A stretch of 9,595 bases of DNA. Origin: Treponema sp. GTDB lineage: Bacteria > Spirochaetota > Spirochaetia > Treponematales > Breznakiellaceae. The notes under the pieces are model-generated. The model saw nothing but the letters and a program-made list of their open reading frames with translations, was not told the origin of the DNA and did not search any database. This document shows positions 1-6,697 of this stretch, piece by piece (the first letter of the stretch is position 1; every line of letters begins with the position of its first letter). The translations under genes and the position numbers were made by a program. Location: contig JAISRD010000140.1 in the NCBI GenBank assembly GCA_031273835.1, positions 1 to 9,595 on the forward strand. Direction: 5' to 3'.

Positions 1-97
1 AACAGGGCGCGCCGTCCCCCAGACAGGGCCCGGCCAGGACTTGAAGCGAGGGCAGGGCTATGGCGGGGGTCCCCGCAAAGAGAATACGCAGGGACAT
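1..97 (-). CDS. fmt: Methionyl-tRNA formyltransferase, N-terminal part (cut by window edge)
   Basis: Only the first 32 codons are in the window. The minus-strand translation begins MSLRILFAGTPAIALPSL. This is the usual opening of Fmt: the first beta strand, then the (F/M)AGTP(x)FA(x)P-type segment of the formyltransferase fold that contributes to the formyl-tetrahydrofolate site. Fmt transfers a formyl group from 10-formyl-THF to Met-tRNA-fMet in the cytoplasm, before translation initiation. The ATG shares its A with the TAA stop of def (sequence TAATG), so the two genes are almost certainly translationally coupled. The def-fmt order makes functional sense, because Def removes what Fmt adds. 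Most of the protein lies outside the window, so its integrity cannot be judged. Confidence 0.88.
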   Translation of the reverse strand, partial: MSLRILFAGTPAIALPSLQVLAGPCLGDGAPC

Positions 98-606
98 TAG
101 CCGGCCTGTTTTTGTTTTTCCAGTTTTGCAAGGAATTTTTGCCGGGCCGTTTCATTAAGCCGGTCCATAAAGAGTATGCCCTCAAGATGATCGTATTCAT
201 GCTGAATTACCCTGGACAGAACCCCCGCGGCTTCCAGGGTAAAGGCCCTGCCCCTTTCATTCCAGGCCTGGACTTTAATTTTTTCGGGCCGGACCACGTC
301 GGCCCAAAGCCCCGGCACGGAAAGACAGCCCTCTTCAAACTTAACCTGTTCCTGGCTGGTCCAAATTATGGAAGGATTGATAAACACCCGGTCCTGATCC
401 CGCTCGGCATGGGTCACAAATATACGCTGTAAAAGCCCCACCTGGGGCCCGGCAAGGCCCACCCCCCTGTCTTTATGCATGGTTTCAAACATCTCCGCCA
501 GGGTTCTCCGCAGTTCGTCGTTAATGTCCTTAACCGGCTTTGCCTTTTGCCGTAATACGCGATCCTGCTCCGAATCACAGGAATTCTCAAAGGTCAGTAC
601 CCGCAT
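97..606 (-). CDS. def: Peptide deformylase
   Basis: Metalloenzyme of 169 residues, normal length for the family, that removes the N-formyl group from nascent polypeptides at the ribosome. All three motifs are visible. Motif I is GVGLAGPQ at residues 48-55. Motif II is EGCLS at 92-96, with Cys94 as a metal ligand. Motif III is HEYDH at 136-140, where His136 and His140 are ligands and Glu137 is the catalytic base. Motif I usually reads GxGLAAPQ, so Gly53 replaces the common Ala. Between the opening MRVLTFEN and VLRQKAKPV there are about seven extra residues (SCDSEQD-like) compared with typical Def. The start is preceded by GGGGAT, which lies very close to the ATG as a ribosome site. The gene overlaps fmt by one base downstream and follows the MEMO-like gene after 79 bp. 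Identification is secure; the small sequence oddities do not touch catalytic residues. Confidence 0.95.
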   Translation of the reverse strand: MRVLTFENSCDSEQDRVLRQKAKPVKDINDELRRTLAEMFETMHKDRGVGLAGPQVGLLQRIFVTHAERDQDRVFINPSIIWTSQEQVKFEEGCLSVPGLWADVVRPEKIKVQAWNERGRAFTLEAAGVLSRVIQHEYDHLEGILFMDRLNETARQKFLAKLEKQKQAG

Positions 607-685
607 ATCCCCATACTAGCGCAAAAGGCTCTTTCGGGCAAGAAAGGATTAGCCGTACCCCGCCGGGCGGTTCGGGCCCCCGGCT

Positions 686-1621
686 TTACCCGTAGGCGAC
701 GCTGCCGTAACAGACGCAGCCGGCATCATGGGGAATGGCCCCCGCTTCGTTCTGGAGGAAGCGGGGACCGTATCCCTCCATGAGCCCGCTTTCCAGCAGC
801 GCCGCCGCCGGGGCGGCGCCGCAGGCGCTGATACCGCCGTTAAAGATCCCGTTCTTGAGGGCGGGGAGATCCCCTTCGGCCAGGAGCCTTAAAAACAATT
901 CCGCCTGCTTCCGGGCCTCCGTTTCGGCGGGGGCGTTTGACAGGCAGGAAGAAATGACAAACAGGGTTGAGCCGCTTCTGTCCTGAAATACCACCCGCAA
1001 AGCCCCGGCGAGGGCCCTGATCCGGTTCCGCGAGGGAAACCCCATCAGGATGGGAACAATGGCGGCGTCGGGAAAATAGTATTTTACAAAGGGAAGCAGC
1101 ACCTCAAGGGAATGTTCCCGCAGATGGGGCGCGTCGTCTATTTCAATGATGGTACTGCAGGAACTTAATTCTTCGCCGGTCCTGGCGTCCACCGGGATTC
1201 TTCCCAGGGGGGTCTCGAAGGAATCGGAATTGGACAACAATATCCCCCTCCTGCCGCCGCCGTGGAGGACCCCGAGCAGCACCACCCTGAGGGGATTCCG
1301 CCCGCGGCAGGCCCTAAAGGCCGCGGCGGCGGCCCCGCCGCAATGGGCCCAGGCGCCGTGGGGGGCTATGACCGCCCGGGCCTTTTCCCGGCTGTGCGGG
1401 GAAAAGCCGTCGGAAATTCCGCCGGTCCGCTGTTTCCCCCAGGGGACTCCGGGGCGCTCCCCCCCGGTTCCGCCGCTGCCGTCGGCGTCTTCGCCACTCT
1501 CGAAGGACCTGATGAGTTCCTCCAGAGTTTCAGGATCCTCGGGGTAGTAGATACCCGATAAAACGGGATAGCGGATCAGCCTGTCTTTGTTGTATTCGTT
1601 TGACACCGGGAAGTTCCGCAT
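686..1621 (-). CDS. amrB: MEMO1-family / AmmeMemoRadiSam system protein B, divergent
   Basis: Protein of 311 residues with the MEMO1 layout. It has an N-terminal RYPVLSGIYYPEDPETL (family: V-AGxFYP), then APHGAW at 86-91, LLGVLHG at 115-121, ETPLGRIPVD at 136-145, HLREHSLEVLLPF at 166-178, IVPILMG at 188-194, SSCLSN at 224-229 and ISACGAAP at 264-271. The family's presumed metal ligands (His88, His120 and Cys267) and the H..EHSLE motif remain. However, the usual PHAGY, GPSH and SSDLSHY are changed to PHGAW, GVLH and SSCLSN. A Gly/Glu-rich, low-complexity stretch at about 41-80 separates the first strand from the rest. MEMO proteins are related to class III dioxygenases, and their bacterial role is unsettled. 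The usual partners, an AMMECR1 protein and a radical SAM protein, are not in the window. An in-frame TAG lies two codons before this ATG, so no longer start is possible. Family assignment is good; function is unknown. Confidence 0.82.
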   Translation of the reverse strand: MRNFPVSNEYNKDRLIRYPVLSGIYYPEDPETLEELIRSFESGEDADGSGGTGGERPGVPWGKQRTGGISDGFSPHSREKARAVIAPHGAWAHCGGAAAAAFRACRGRNPLRVVLLGVLHGGGRRGILLSNSDSFETPLGRIPVDARTGEELSSCSTIIEIDDAPHLREHSLEVLLPFVKYYFPDAAIVPILMGFPSRNRIRALAGALRVVFQDRSGSTLFVISSCLSNAPAETEARKQAELFLRLLAEGDLPALKNGIFNGGISACGAAPAAALLESGLMEGYGPRFLQNEAGAIPHDAGCVCYGSVAYG

Positions 1622-1630
1622 CCTCTAAGT

Positions 1631-1777
1631 TTAACGGGGCAGCTTTAACAGTTCAAGTTTTTTCAAGATTTTCTGATCCAGCGTGACGGAAAGGTTCTTT
1701 TCCCCGGAGGGGATCACCAGTCCCGCGGGGCCGCCCCTGCGCAGGTATTTTACCTGGGTGTAGTAAACATCCCGTCG
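1631..1777 (-). pseudogene. Short coding-like frame without a start codon, unrecognised
   Basis: A 48-codon stop-to-stop frame ends 9 bases before the MEMO-like ATG. Its translation looks protein-like: it contains VYYTQVKYLRRGG, then GLVIPSGEKNLSVTL, and ends KKLELLKLPR. Its third codon positions have the GC-rich pattern of the neighbouring genes. There is no ATG; the only conventional alternative start is GTG at 1717-1715, which would give a 28-residue peptide. The sequence just upstream reads as coding in another frame, so this may be the 3' end of a decayed or frameshifted gene. I do not recognise a family. Without this feature, the 229-bp gap between the MEMO-like gene and the hemerythrin holds only the terminator-like hairpin. 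Confidence 0.25.
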
Positions 1778-1779
1778 TT

Positions 1780-1807
1780 AAAACAAAGGCCCCGCCGGGC
1801 GTTTTTT
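1780..1807 (-). terminator. Probable intrinsic terminator after the hemerythrin gene
   Basis: On the minus strand, a run of A is followed by GCCC-ggcg-GGGC and then CTTTGTTTT. The GC stem is only 4 bp, but the flanking A and T tracts can extend it after one mismatch. The plus strand also shows the hairpin followed by G and six T, so it could act in both directions. It lies 44-71 bp past the hemerythrin stop codon, where a terminator is expected. The stem is short, so confidence is moderate. Confidence 0.4.
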
Positions 1808-1850
1808 CCGCCCCTTTTCTTCGGACGGAGGTTTTCGCGGGGGGAACACC

Positions 1851-2330
1851 TTAGCCCGCGGTGGAACGTTCTATATCGGCCCGGTTTATGGTAAGCCTGC
1901 CGTCGTTTTTCTTGGTAGCGAGCTTCTTGAAATACTGAAAATACTGTTTGTCCATAACGGCGATATGGGTAAGTATCCAATCTTTTAGAAACCGGGTAAA
2001 AGAGGCAAGAATGAATTTTTTACCATCCTCAAAATCCTTTACCTGCTGTACCACGGTAAGAACGAAGCGGTCATGTTCGCGTTTATGTTCCATATAGCCG
2101 GGAAATTTCGTGCTTAACATGATCTTTTCTTCCGTGGCAAAATGAACCTTTACGTACTTAACGGCGCCGTCAATGATCGACTTAAAATAAGCCTCCTCGG
2201 CCTCTTCATCGCCGATACAATGGTTGAATAGATCATTGGTCAGCTTGAGCAATTCCTTATGCTGATCATCTATAAGCTTAATCCCCACCGAAAAGGTAGA
2301 AGACCAGGCCACTAATTCCATTTGATCCAT
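1851..2330 (-). CDS. Bacteriohemerythrin
   Basis: Single-domain hemerythrin of 159 residues, expected to form a four-helix bundle holding a non-haem di-iron centre that binds O2. All seven ligands fit the family pattern: His24 (DDQH), His63 (VHF), Glu67 (TEE), His82 and His86 (HKREH), His122 (LTHI) and Asp127. Trp9 in the opening VAWSSTFSVGI is also typical. There is no signal peptide, so it is cytoplasmic. The open frame extends upstream to a GTG at 2387. I chose the ATG at 2330 because it has AAAAGGG (2339-2345) at 8-nt spacing and because bacteriohemerythrins normally begin just before this Trp. Such proteins in spirochaetes and other micro-aerobes are thought to carry, store or sense oxygen. 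The gene follows the TPR membrane protein gene by 78 bp but may have its own promoter. The C-terminal tail after residue 138 is polar and not conserved. Confidence 0.92.
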   Translation of the reverse strand: MDQMELVAWSSTFSVGIKLIDDQHKELLKLTNDLFNHCIGDEEAEEAYFKSIIDGAVKYVKVHFATEEKIMLSTKFPGYMEHKREHDRFVLTVVQQVKDFEDGKKFILASFTRFLKDWILTHIAVMDKQYFQYFKKLATKKNDGRLTINRADIERSTAG

Positions 2331-2355
2331 AACATCCGCCCTTTTAGCATAGATC

Positions 2356-2384
2356 AGCATACCCCGCTTGCCGGAATTATGCAA
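2356..2384 (-). promoter_or_regulatory. Possible sigma70-type promoter for the hemerythrin gene
   Basis: Minus-strand TTGCAT (2384-2379) and TATGCT (2361-2356) are separated by 17 bp, each matching 4 of 6 consensus bases. A start about 7 bases downstream would give a short leader carrying the AAAAGGG ribosome site. TATGCT occurs again 10 bp further on. Read from sequence only; weak matches. Confidence 0.3.
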
Positions 2385-2408
2385 CACTAAACTTTACAAA
2401 TCGCGCCC

Positions 2409-5400
2409 TTATTGCGGAAGTTCCGGCAGATTATCCGAAAGCCCGCCGGCGGCGGGGATCTGTTCTTCCCAATCGGAGGGTTCCAAAACATCCCGGTCTA
2501 TGCGCATAAAGATCTGCGGTTCGTAATCCGGCTGGGGGCGCAGAATATTCTGGACGTTGATATAGGCTAAATTTATGCCGGGACCGTAGAGGTCCCTGAA
2601 GGGCCGCATGCGGGACATGGTATCCGGGTTACGGGTTAGTACATCCCAGGCGCGGATCGACTCGGCAAAAAGTCCCAGGGCCCTGCCCCGGTAGCCGGTA
2701 TTACCGCTGATCCGGGTGAGGGCCTCCAGGGTTACCCCCAGGTTATTCTCCGCCGTCATGATACGCTCCGCCAGTTCCATTTCCTCGGGGCGGCTTCCGG
2801 GCATAATGCTGGGGAACTGCACCCGCTCGGCGTCGAGTATATCCATGAGCCGGGTATAGTAAGACTGGGCGGCATAGTAGCTGCCCCGCAGATAGGAAAC
2901 ATTACCCAGGGCGTAAAGGAGCCGCTTGTTGTTAGGCATGGTTCCGGATACGGCGAAAAAACGCTGCAGCGCGCTTTCCCATTGGCCCAGCTGGTAATAG
3001 GCCGCCCCGATGCGGTACTGAATTTCAGGCGGCGACCAGCCGTTCCGCTCACCCTCAAGGTATAAATTAAGGGCCGCTTCCATATCTCCGTTTTTGACAA
3101 AGTACTCAAGATCCCCAAGGCCCGTATAAAGCCGTCCAAATTCCCTGCGGGGATTAAGTACACGCCGGGCCAGGGCGTCTTCGTAGAGTCCTATGCCCTT
3201 AACGAGTTCTTCTTCGGCGGGAAAAAATTCACGGGCCCTGATCAGAACCTCCGCATAACTCCGGTGGGTGTCTATGCGGTAGGCCGCCCGCTTGGAATTT
3301 TCCTCAGGAGAGGCGGCAAAGACCTGAACGGCCTTTTCCAGGGTAAGCCGTTCTTCCTGTGCGGAGCCGTAACGGTTATAGTACCGGGCAAGGTGGTAGT
3401 ATGATTCGGGGTAGCTTCCGTCTTCTTTGATGGCCCGCAGCAGAACGTCCCGTATGCCCTCTATTTTGTCGGTATATTCATCGGGCACCCCCTGTACTTC
3501 CTCAAAGCGCTTGTCTAATAAATAGCCCCCAAGCTCGGCCAAGGTGGGAACGCCGATCCTGCGCTTTTTTTGATTCCCCATAAAGTAAGCCTGCAGGGGC
3601 AGGACCTGGGCAAGCTTGTCGGTTCTTATAAAATACTTGAGCATTCCCTCAAGAAAGGGATCCTGCCGGCCGTATTTTTCCATGAGCCTTGCATAGGCCG
3701 CACGGGCTTCCTCATAGCGGGAAGGATCGGTTTCACCCCAGGCAAGGTTGTTTTCCGCCAGGGCAATGAGCCCTTCACGGTCGTTCACCGACCAGTCAAG
3801 AATATTGGTCCTGATTATGCGGTCCGCCTTCTCATAGTTCTTAAGGTAATTGGTTTCCATGGATGCATAATCAAGGGCGCCCTTTTTATCACGGGGATAG
3901 ACCCGGAGCAGTTCATCGTATTTTTGTTCCGCATAGATGTACTGCCGCTGATCCCTGAATCCTTCCGCATAGGTATAGAACCACTTTTTGACCCGCCTTA
4001 CCTCAAAGGCCGCGAGGAACCGTTCATTTGCCCTGACATATTCTCCGGCCTTAAGTCTTTCGTACCCGTCCTTGTAAATCCCGTCGGCCCTGGCGGGAAT
4101 ATAAATAAAACGGTAAGCCAGGTAAGAGAGGGCCAGTACCGCCAGGGTAAGGACCCCCGCTATCCTCAGTATCGGGAGGAAACTGTGGACAAAGATATAA
4201 CCAAAGCTGCTTTTTTCCGCCTCAAAATCCGCCCCGGTCTGTTTTGCGCTGCCCCTGGGGACGCTGATGGTCCTGCCCAGGATCTTTCCCGCCAGAAGGG
4301 CCGCTTCCCTGGCGGGGGCTCCCCGGACGAGGAGCTTTACCATCGCCGACATTAGATCCGGCGCCACGGCCTGTTCCGCGATAAGTTCCTCGCAGGCTAT
4401 ACGGAGGTTTAAGGGATAGTCCGAAAGGGTATCCTGAAGACGCATGAAATCCTCTTCGCTGAGCTGGATCTCCTCAACTTCTCCGGCGCTTTCCTCCGCG
4501 GCCTTGCGGGACGCCGGTCCCGCGCCGGGGGACACAAAGGCGTCGTCAAATCCCTCAAGGGAAAAATTTTCCGCCCCGAAAATATCGGCGGCGCCTTCCT
4601 CCGCGGGTGCGTTAAGATCCGGTTCTTCCCCGGGAAAATTGAAGGACCCAAAACCGTCGTCCCCTTCCCCCAATGAAGGAAAAACTTCAGAAGTAAGATC
4701 CCCGGGTACAGGCAGGTCCTCTCCGGAAAGGTCTGTCTCCCCTTCCGGGGCCGTTTCGCCCGGCCCGCCAAAATCAGGGACCGCTTCCGCATCAAGATCG
4801 GGAAATGAAAAATCACCGCTTAAATCCGCCCCGCCGGAGCCGGGCGTTTCAAAGCCGCCGCCCAAGTCGAGGCTTTCGCCGTCAGAGGAAAAGCTTTCCC
4901 CGTCGGGGGTAGACCCTTCGCCGCCGAAGGAGGGGGTCTCAAAGTCGTCCCCTAAACCAAGGCTTTCTTCACCGGGCAGCTCAAAATCACCGCCCAAGTC
5001 GAGGCTTTCCCCGTCAGGGGAAAAGCTTTCCCCGTCGGGAGTAAGCTCTTCACCGCCGGAGGGGGGGGGCGCAAAGTCATCCCCTGGACCAGGGCTTTCT
5101 TCACCGGGCAGCTCAAAATCGCCGCCTAAGTCGAGGCTTTCGCCCTCAGGGGAAAAGCCCTCCCCCTCAGGGGCAAGCCCTTCGCCGCCGGAGGGGGGAA
5201 TCTCAGAATCATCCCCTAAACCAAGATCCTCCGGGCCGCCGAAATCCGTATCCGCTTCAAAAACACCGCTTCCCGGTTCGGGTCCGGTTTCCGCCCCGGT
5301 TTCCGCGGGAAGCCCCCCCGATTCAATATCGCCGGCAAATCCGCTGAGCAGGTCCTCCGGCAGATCCGGCAGGGTGTTTTCATCCTCCGGCCCCGTATCC

Positions 5401-5882
5401 CCCGGCAAAGCTTCGTTAAAATCACCCATGTCAAAATCGGGTAAATCAAAATCACCGCCCAAACCGGGGCTTTCACCGCCGGCCGCTCCAGGAAGCCCCT
5501 CCTCCGCAGCGGGGCTTTCAAACGGGTCCGGTCCGTCTTCCGGCGGCGGAGGCATATCCCCCAAAAGATCGCCGAAGCCAAAATCGTCTCCCAGATCGCC
5601 CATGCCGGGGAGATCCGAAAGATCCGGGACGCCTGAAAAATCGGCGGGACCTTCCGCGGGAAACCCGGAGGCTGAACGGGGGGAGGGGGCGAGTATGTCG
5701 GCGAGAACTTCGCCGCCGGAGGGGGCGCCGGCGCCGAGTCCTTCGGGAAAGGGAGCGGGGGGTTCATTATCGGGCAGGGGGATATTGTCGGGGAAGATGT
5801 GCCGATCTGCCAGGATCAGCGCTTCATCTCCCACATCCTTAAACGAGGATCTAAACTCTTCCAGCTGCTGCAACGACGGCAT
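2409..5882 (-). CDS. Large TPR membrane protein, candidate periplasmic flagellar collar protein (FlcA-like)
   Basis: Protein of 1157 residues in four parts. Residues 1-30 form a short ordered start (MPSLQQLEEFRSSF). About 35-455 is a long acidic, Gly/Pro/Glu/Asp-rich, probably disordered region, including three 44-residue repeats (226-357). About 470-545 is a small helical domain. One membrane segment lies at about 568-592, followed by TPR-like helices to the C-terminus. Clear TPR-type pairs begin near YYHLARYYNRYG, IQYRIGAAYYQLGQWESAL and LYALGNVSYLRGSYYAAQ. Basic residues lie mostly after the membrane segment, and there is no cleavable signal. I therefore infer a cytoplasmic N-terminus and a periplasmic TPR domain. 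This layout recalls the TPR protein of the spirochaete periplasmic flagellar collar (Borrelia BB0326/FlcA), but that link is inference from architecture and lineage. TPR arrays scaffold protein complexes. The ATG lacks a clear Shine-Dalgarno and is only 41 bp from a divergent gene. Confidence 0.85.
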   Translation of the reverse strand: MPSLQQLEEFRSSFKDVGDEALILADRHIFPDNIPLPDNEPPAPFPEGLGAGAPSGGEVLADILAPSPRSASGFPAEGPADFSGVPDLSDLPGMGDLGDDFGFGDLLGDMPPPPEDGPDPFESPAAEEGLPGAAGGESPGLGGDFDLPDFDMGDFNEALPGDTGPEDENTLPDLPEDLLSGFAGDIESGGLPAETGAETGPEPGSGVFEADTDFGGPEDLGLGDDSEIPPSGGEGLAPEGEGFSPEGESLDLGGDFELPGEESPGPGDDFAPPPSGGEELTPDGESFSPDGESLDLGGDFELPGEESLGLGDDFETPSFGGEGSTPDGESFSSDGESLDLGGGFETPGSGGADLSGDFSFPDLDAEAVPDFGGPGETAPEGETDLSGEDLPVPGDLTSEVFPSLGEGDDGFGSFNFPGEEPDLNAPAEEGAADIFGAENFSLEGFDDAFVSPGAGPASRKAAEESAGEVEEIQLSEEDFMRLQDTLSDYPLNLRIACEELIAEQAVAPDLMSAMVKLLVRGAPAREAALLAGKILGRTISVPRGSAKQTGADFEAEKSSFGYIFVHSFLPILRIAGVLTLAVLALSYLAYRFIYIPARADGIYKDGYERLKAGEYVRANERFLAAFEVRRVKKWFYTYAEGFRDQRQYIYAEQKYDELLRVYPRDKKGALDYASMETNYLKNYEKADRIIRTNILDWSVNDREGLIALAENNLAWGETDPSRYEEARAAYARLMEKYGRQDPFLEGMLKYFIRTDKLAQVLPLQAYFMGNQKKRRIGVPTLAELGGYLLDKRFEEVQGVPDEYTDKIEGIRDVLLRAIKEDGSYPESYYHLARYYNRYGSAQEERLTLEKAVQVFAASPEENSKRAAYRIDTHRSYAEVLIRAREFFPAEEELVKGIGLYEDALARRVLNPRREFGRLYTGLGDLEYFVKNGDMEAALNLYLEGERNGWSPPEIQYRIGAAYYQLGQWESALQRFFAVSGTMPNNKRLLYALGNVSYLRGSYYAAQSYYTRLMDILDAERVQFPSIMPGSRPEEMELAERIMTAENNLGVTLEALTRISGNTGYRGRALGLFAESIRAWDVLTRNPDTMSRMRPFRDLYGPGINLAYINVQNILRPQPDYEPQIFMRIDRDVLEPSDWEEQIPAAGGLSDNLPELPQ
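4812..5207 (-). repeat. Three tandem 132-bp (44-residue) repeats inside the TPR protein gene
   Basis: Units cover residues 226-269 (5076-5207), 270-313 (4944-5075) and 314-357 (4812-4943). Each reads approximately (P)SGGEG-xPxGE-FSP-DGESLDLGGDFELPGEES-GLGDD. The first two are closest to each other; the third has a degenerate end. A partial DLGLGDD before the first unit suggests older copies. Exact 132-bp periodicity keeps the reading frame, as expected for repeats that expand and contract in a disordered linker. Confidence 0.85.
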
Positions 5883-5923
5883 AATTAAGATATTGAAGCA
5901 TTAACCGATATTAGTAAAGAACA
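5883..5923. promoter_or_regulatory. 41-bp divergent intergenic region
   Basis: This AT-rich gap separates the minus-strand TPR protein gene from the plus-strand exported E-set protein gene. It is too short to hold two full promoters with normal leaders. Promoters probably overlap the coding starts or the transcripts are leader-poor. I see no convincing Shine-Dalgarno on either side and no clear -35/-10 pair well placed for either gene. Confidence 0.4.
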
Positions 5924-6670
5924 ATGAAAAAGTTCATCATCGTAACGCTTCTTACGGCTATTATCGGCAGTATTGAAGCGGCGGATACAGGGTCGGATCA
6001 ATTTATCGATCATTTATTGAGTCTTGACGCGCCGGGAAGGCCTGAAATTTTTGAGGACACGGTGATCTTTACCGCCCCCTCCTCGTACCGCCGGGTGGGT
6101 ATAGCCTTTGCCCATGAAGGTTTTGGAAAGGTATACTGGTTCAGAAAACTCATGGTTCCCAATGAGAACACCTCCCCCTGGATCAAGGATAAACCGCCTA
6201 AGGATATGTACGTTGATTCGGGCATACTCTTCCATGTATTTACCATCCCCGAGGATCTTTCCGGCGAACTGGAATACCGGCTGATTATTGACGGCCTCTG
6301 GGTCCAGGACCCCCTTAACCCCCTTTCCCGCAGGGACGGGGCTTCGGGCATAGCCCGCTCCGTGGTGGTCCTGCCCCGGATCAAGCGCCCCGATTCCCCC
6401 AACCGCGGCCCTGTGGGGGCCCTCACCTTTACCTTCTACGCCGAAAGCGGCGAAACCGTTACCGTGGCGGGGTCCTTTAATAACTGGGATCCCTTTATGT
6501 ACGAACTGCAGGAACTGAGCCCCGGACGCTATACCCTCTCCCTGCCCCTGCCTCCGGGTACCTACCAATACGCCTTCTTTTACCGGGGCGAACGGCGGCT
6601 AGATATGAACAATCCCCGCAGGGTTTATACCAGAGAGGGTAAGGCGGCCAATGAAGCGTCGGTAGAGTAA
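5924..6670 (+). CDS. Exported protein with glycogen-binding-like (CBM48/E-set) domain
   Basis: Protein of 248 residues. Residues 1-19 (MKKFIIVTLLTAIIGSIEA) form a Sec signal peptide with a cleavage site near Ala19/Ala20. There is no lipobox Cys, so it should be periplasmic or exported. Residues about 40-150 look like a first beta-sandwich (VIFTAPSSYRRVGIAF, then LEYRLIIDGLWVQDPLNPL). Residues 167-235 match the AMPK-beta/CBM48 early-set fold: VTVAGSFNNWDP at 179-190, GRYTLSLPLPPGTYQYAFF at 201-219, and an Asp-Asn-Asn-Pro near 228-231. In such domains the fold binds glycogen or starch, or serves simply as a protein-protein Ig-like module. No catalytic glycosidase domain is attached. The neighbour is a periplasm-facing TPR protein transcribed divergently, so a structural periplasmic role is as plausible as sugar binding. 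The downstream antiporter gene follows after 27 bp on the same strand and may be co-transcribed. Confidence 0.85.
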   Translation: MKKFIIVTLLTAIIGSIEAADTGSDQFIDHLLSLDAPGRPEIFEDTVIFTAPSSYRRVGIAFAHEGFGKVYWFRKLMVPNENTSPWIKDKPPKDMYVDSGILFHVFTIPEDLSGELEYRLIIDGLWVQDPLNPLSRRDGASGIARSVVVLPRIKRPDSPNRGPVGALTFTFYAESGETVTVAGSFNNWDPFMYELQELSPGRYTLSLPLPPGTYQYAFFYRGERRLDMNNPRRVYTREGKAANEASVE

Positions 6671-6697
6671 GGCGGGGAGGGCGTGCTACCATAAACC

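Noticed and set aside
607..685. Terminator or promoter between the MEMO-like gene and def
   Set aside because: There is GC-rich partial symmetry (CCGGG/CCCGG), but no T run and no convincing promoter boxes, so nothing firm can be called.
1750..1980. 76-codon minus-strand frame overlapping the hemerythrin 3' end
   Set aside because: Most of it lies out of frame inside the hemerythrin gene, and its peptide is Arg/Lys-rich and unlike known proteins. Only its extreme 3' end is adjacent to the coding-like frame noted separately.
3570..4355. 261-codon plus-strand frame
   Set aside because: It is antisense to the TPR-rich region of the large membrane protein, whose minus-strand frame has clear TPR features and extends unbroken across it.
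4444..5904. 486-codon plus-strand open frame rich in Ser, Pro and Lys
   Set aside because: It is antisense to the acidic, GC-rich N-terminal region of the TPR protein. Its repeats are the complement of the 44-residue repeats, and it has no domain, ribosome site or family resemblance.
6010..6568. Two minus-strand frames opposite the exported E-set protein
   Set aside because: They are shadows of a well-supported plus-strand gene with signal peptide and CBM48 motif.
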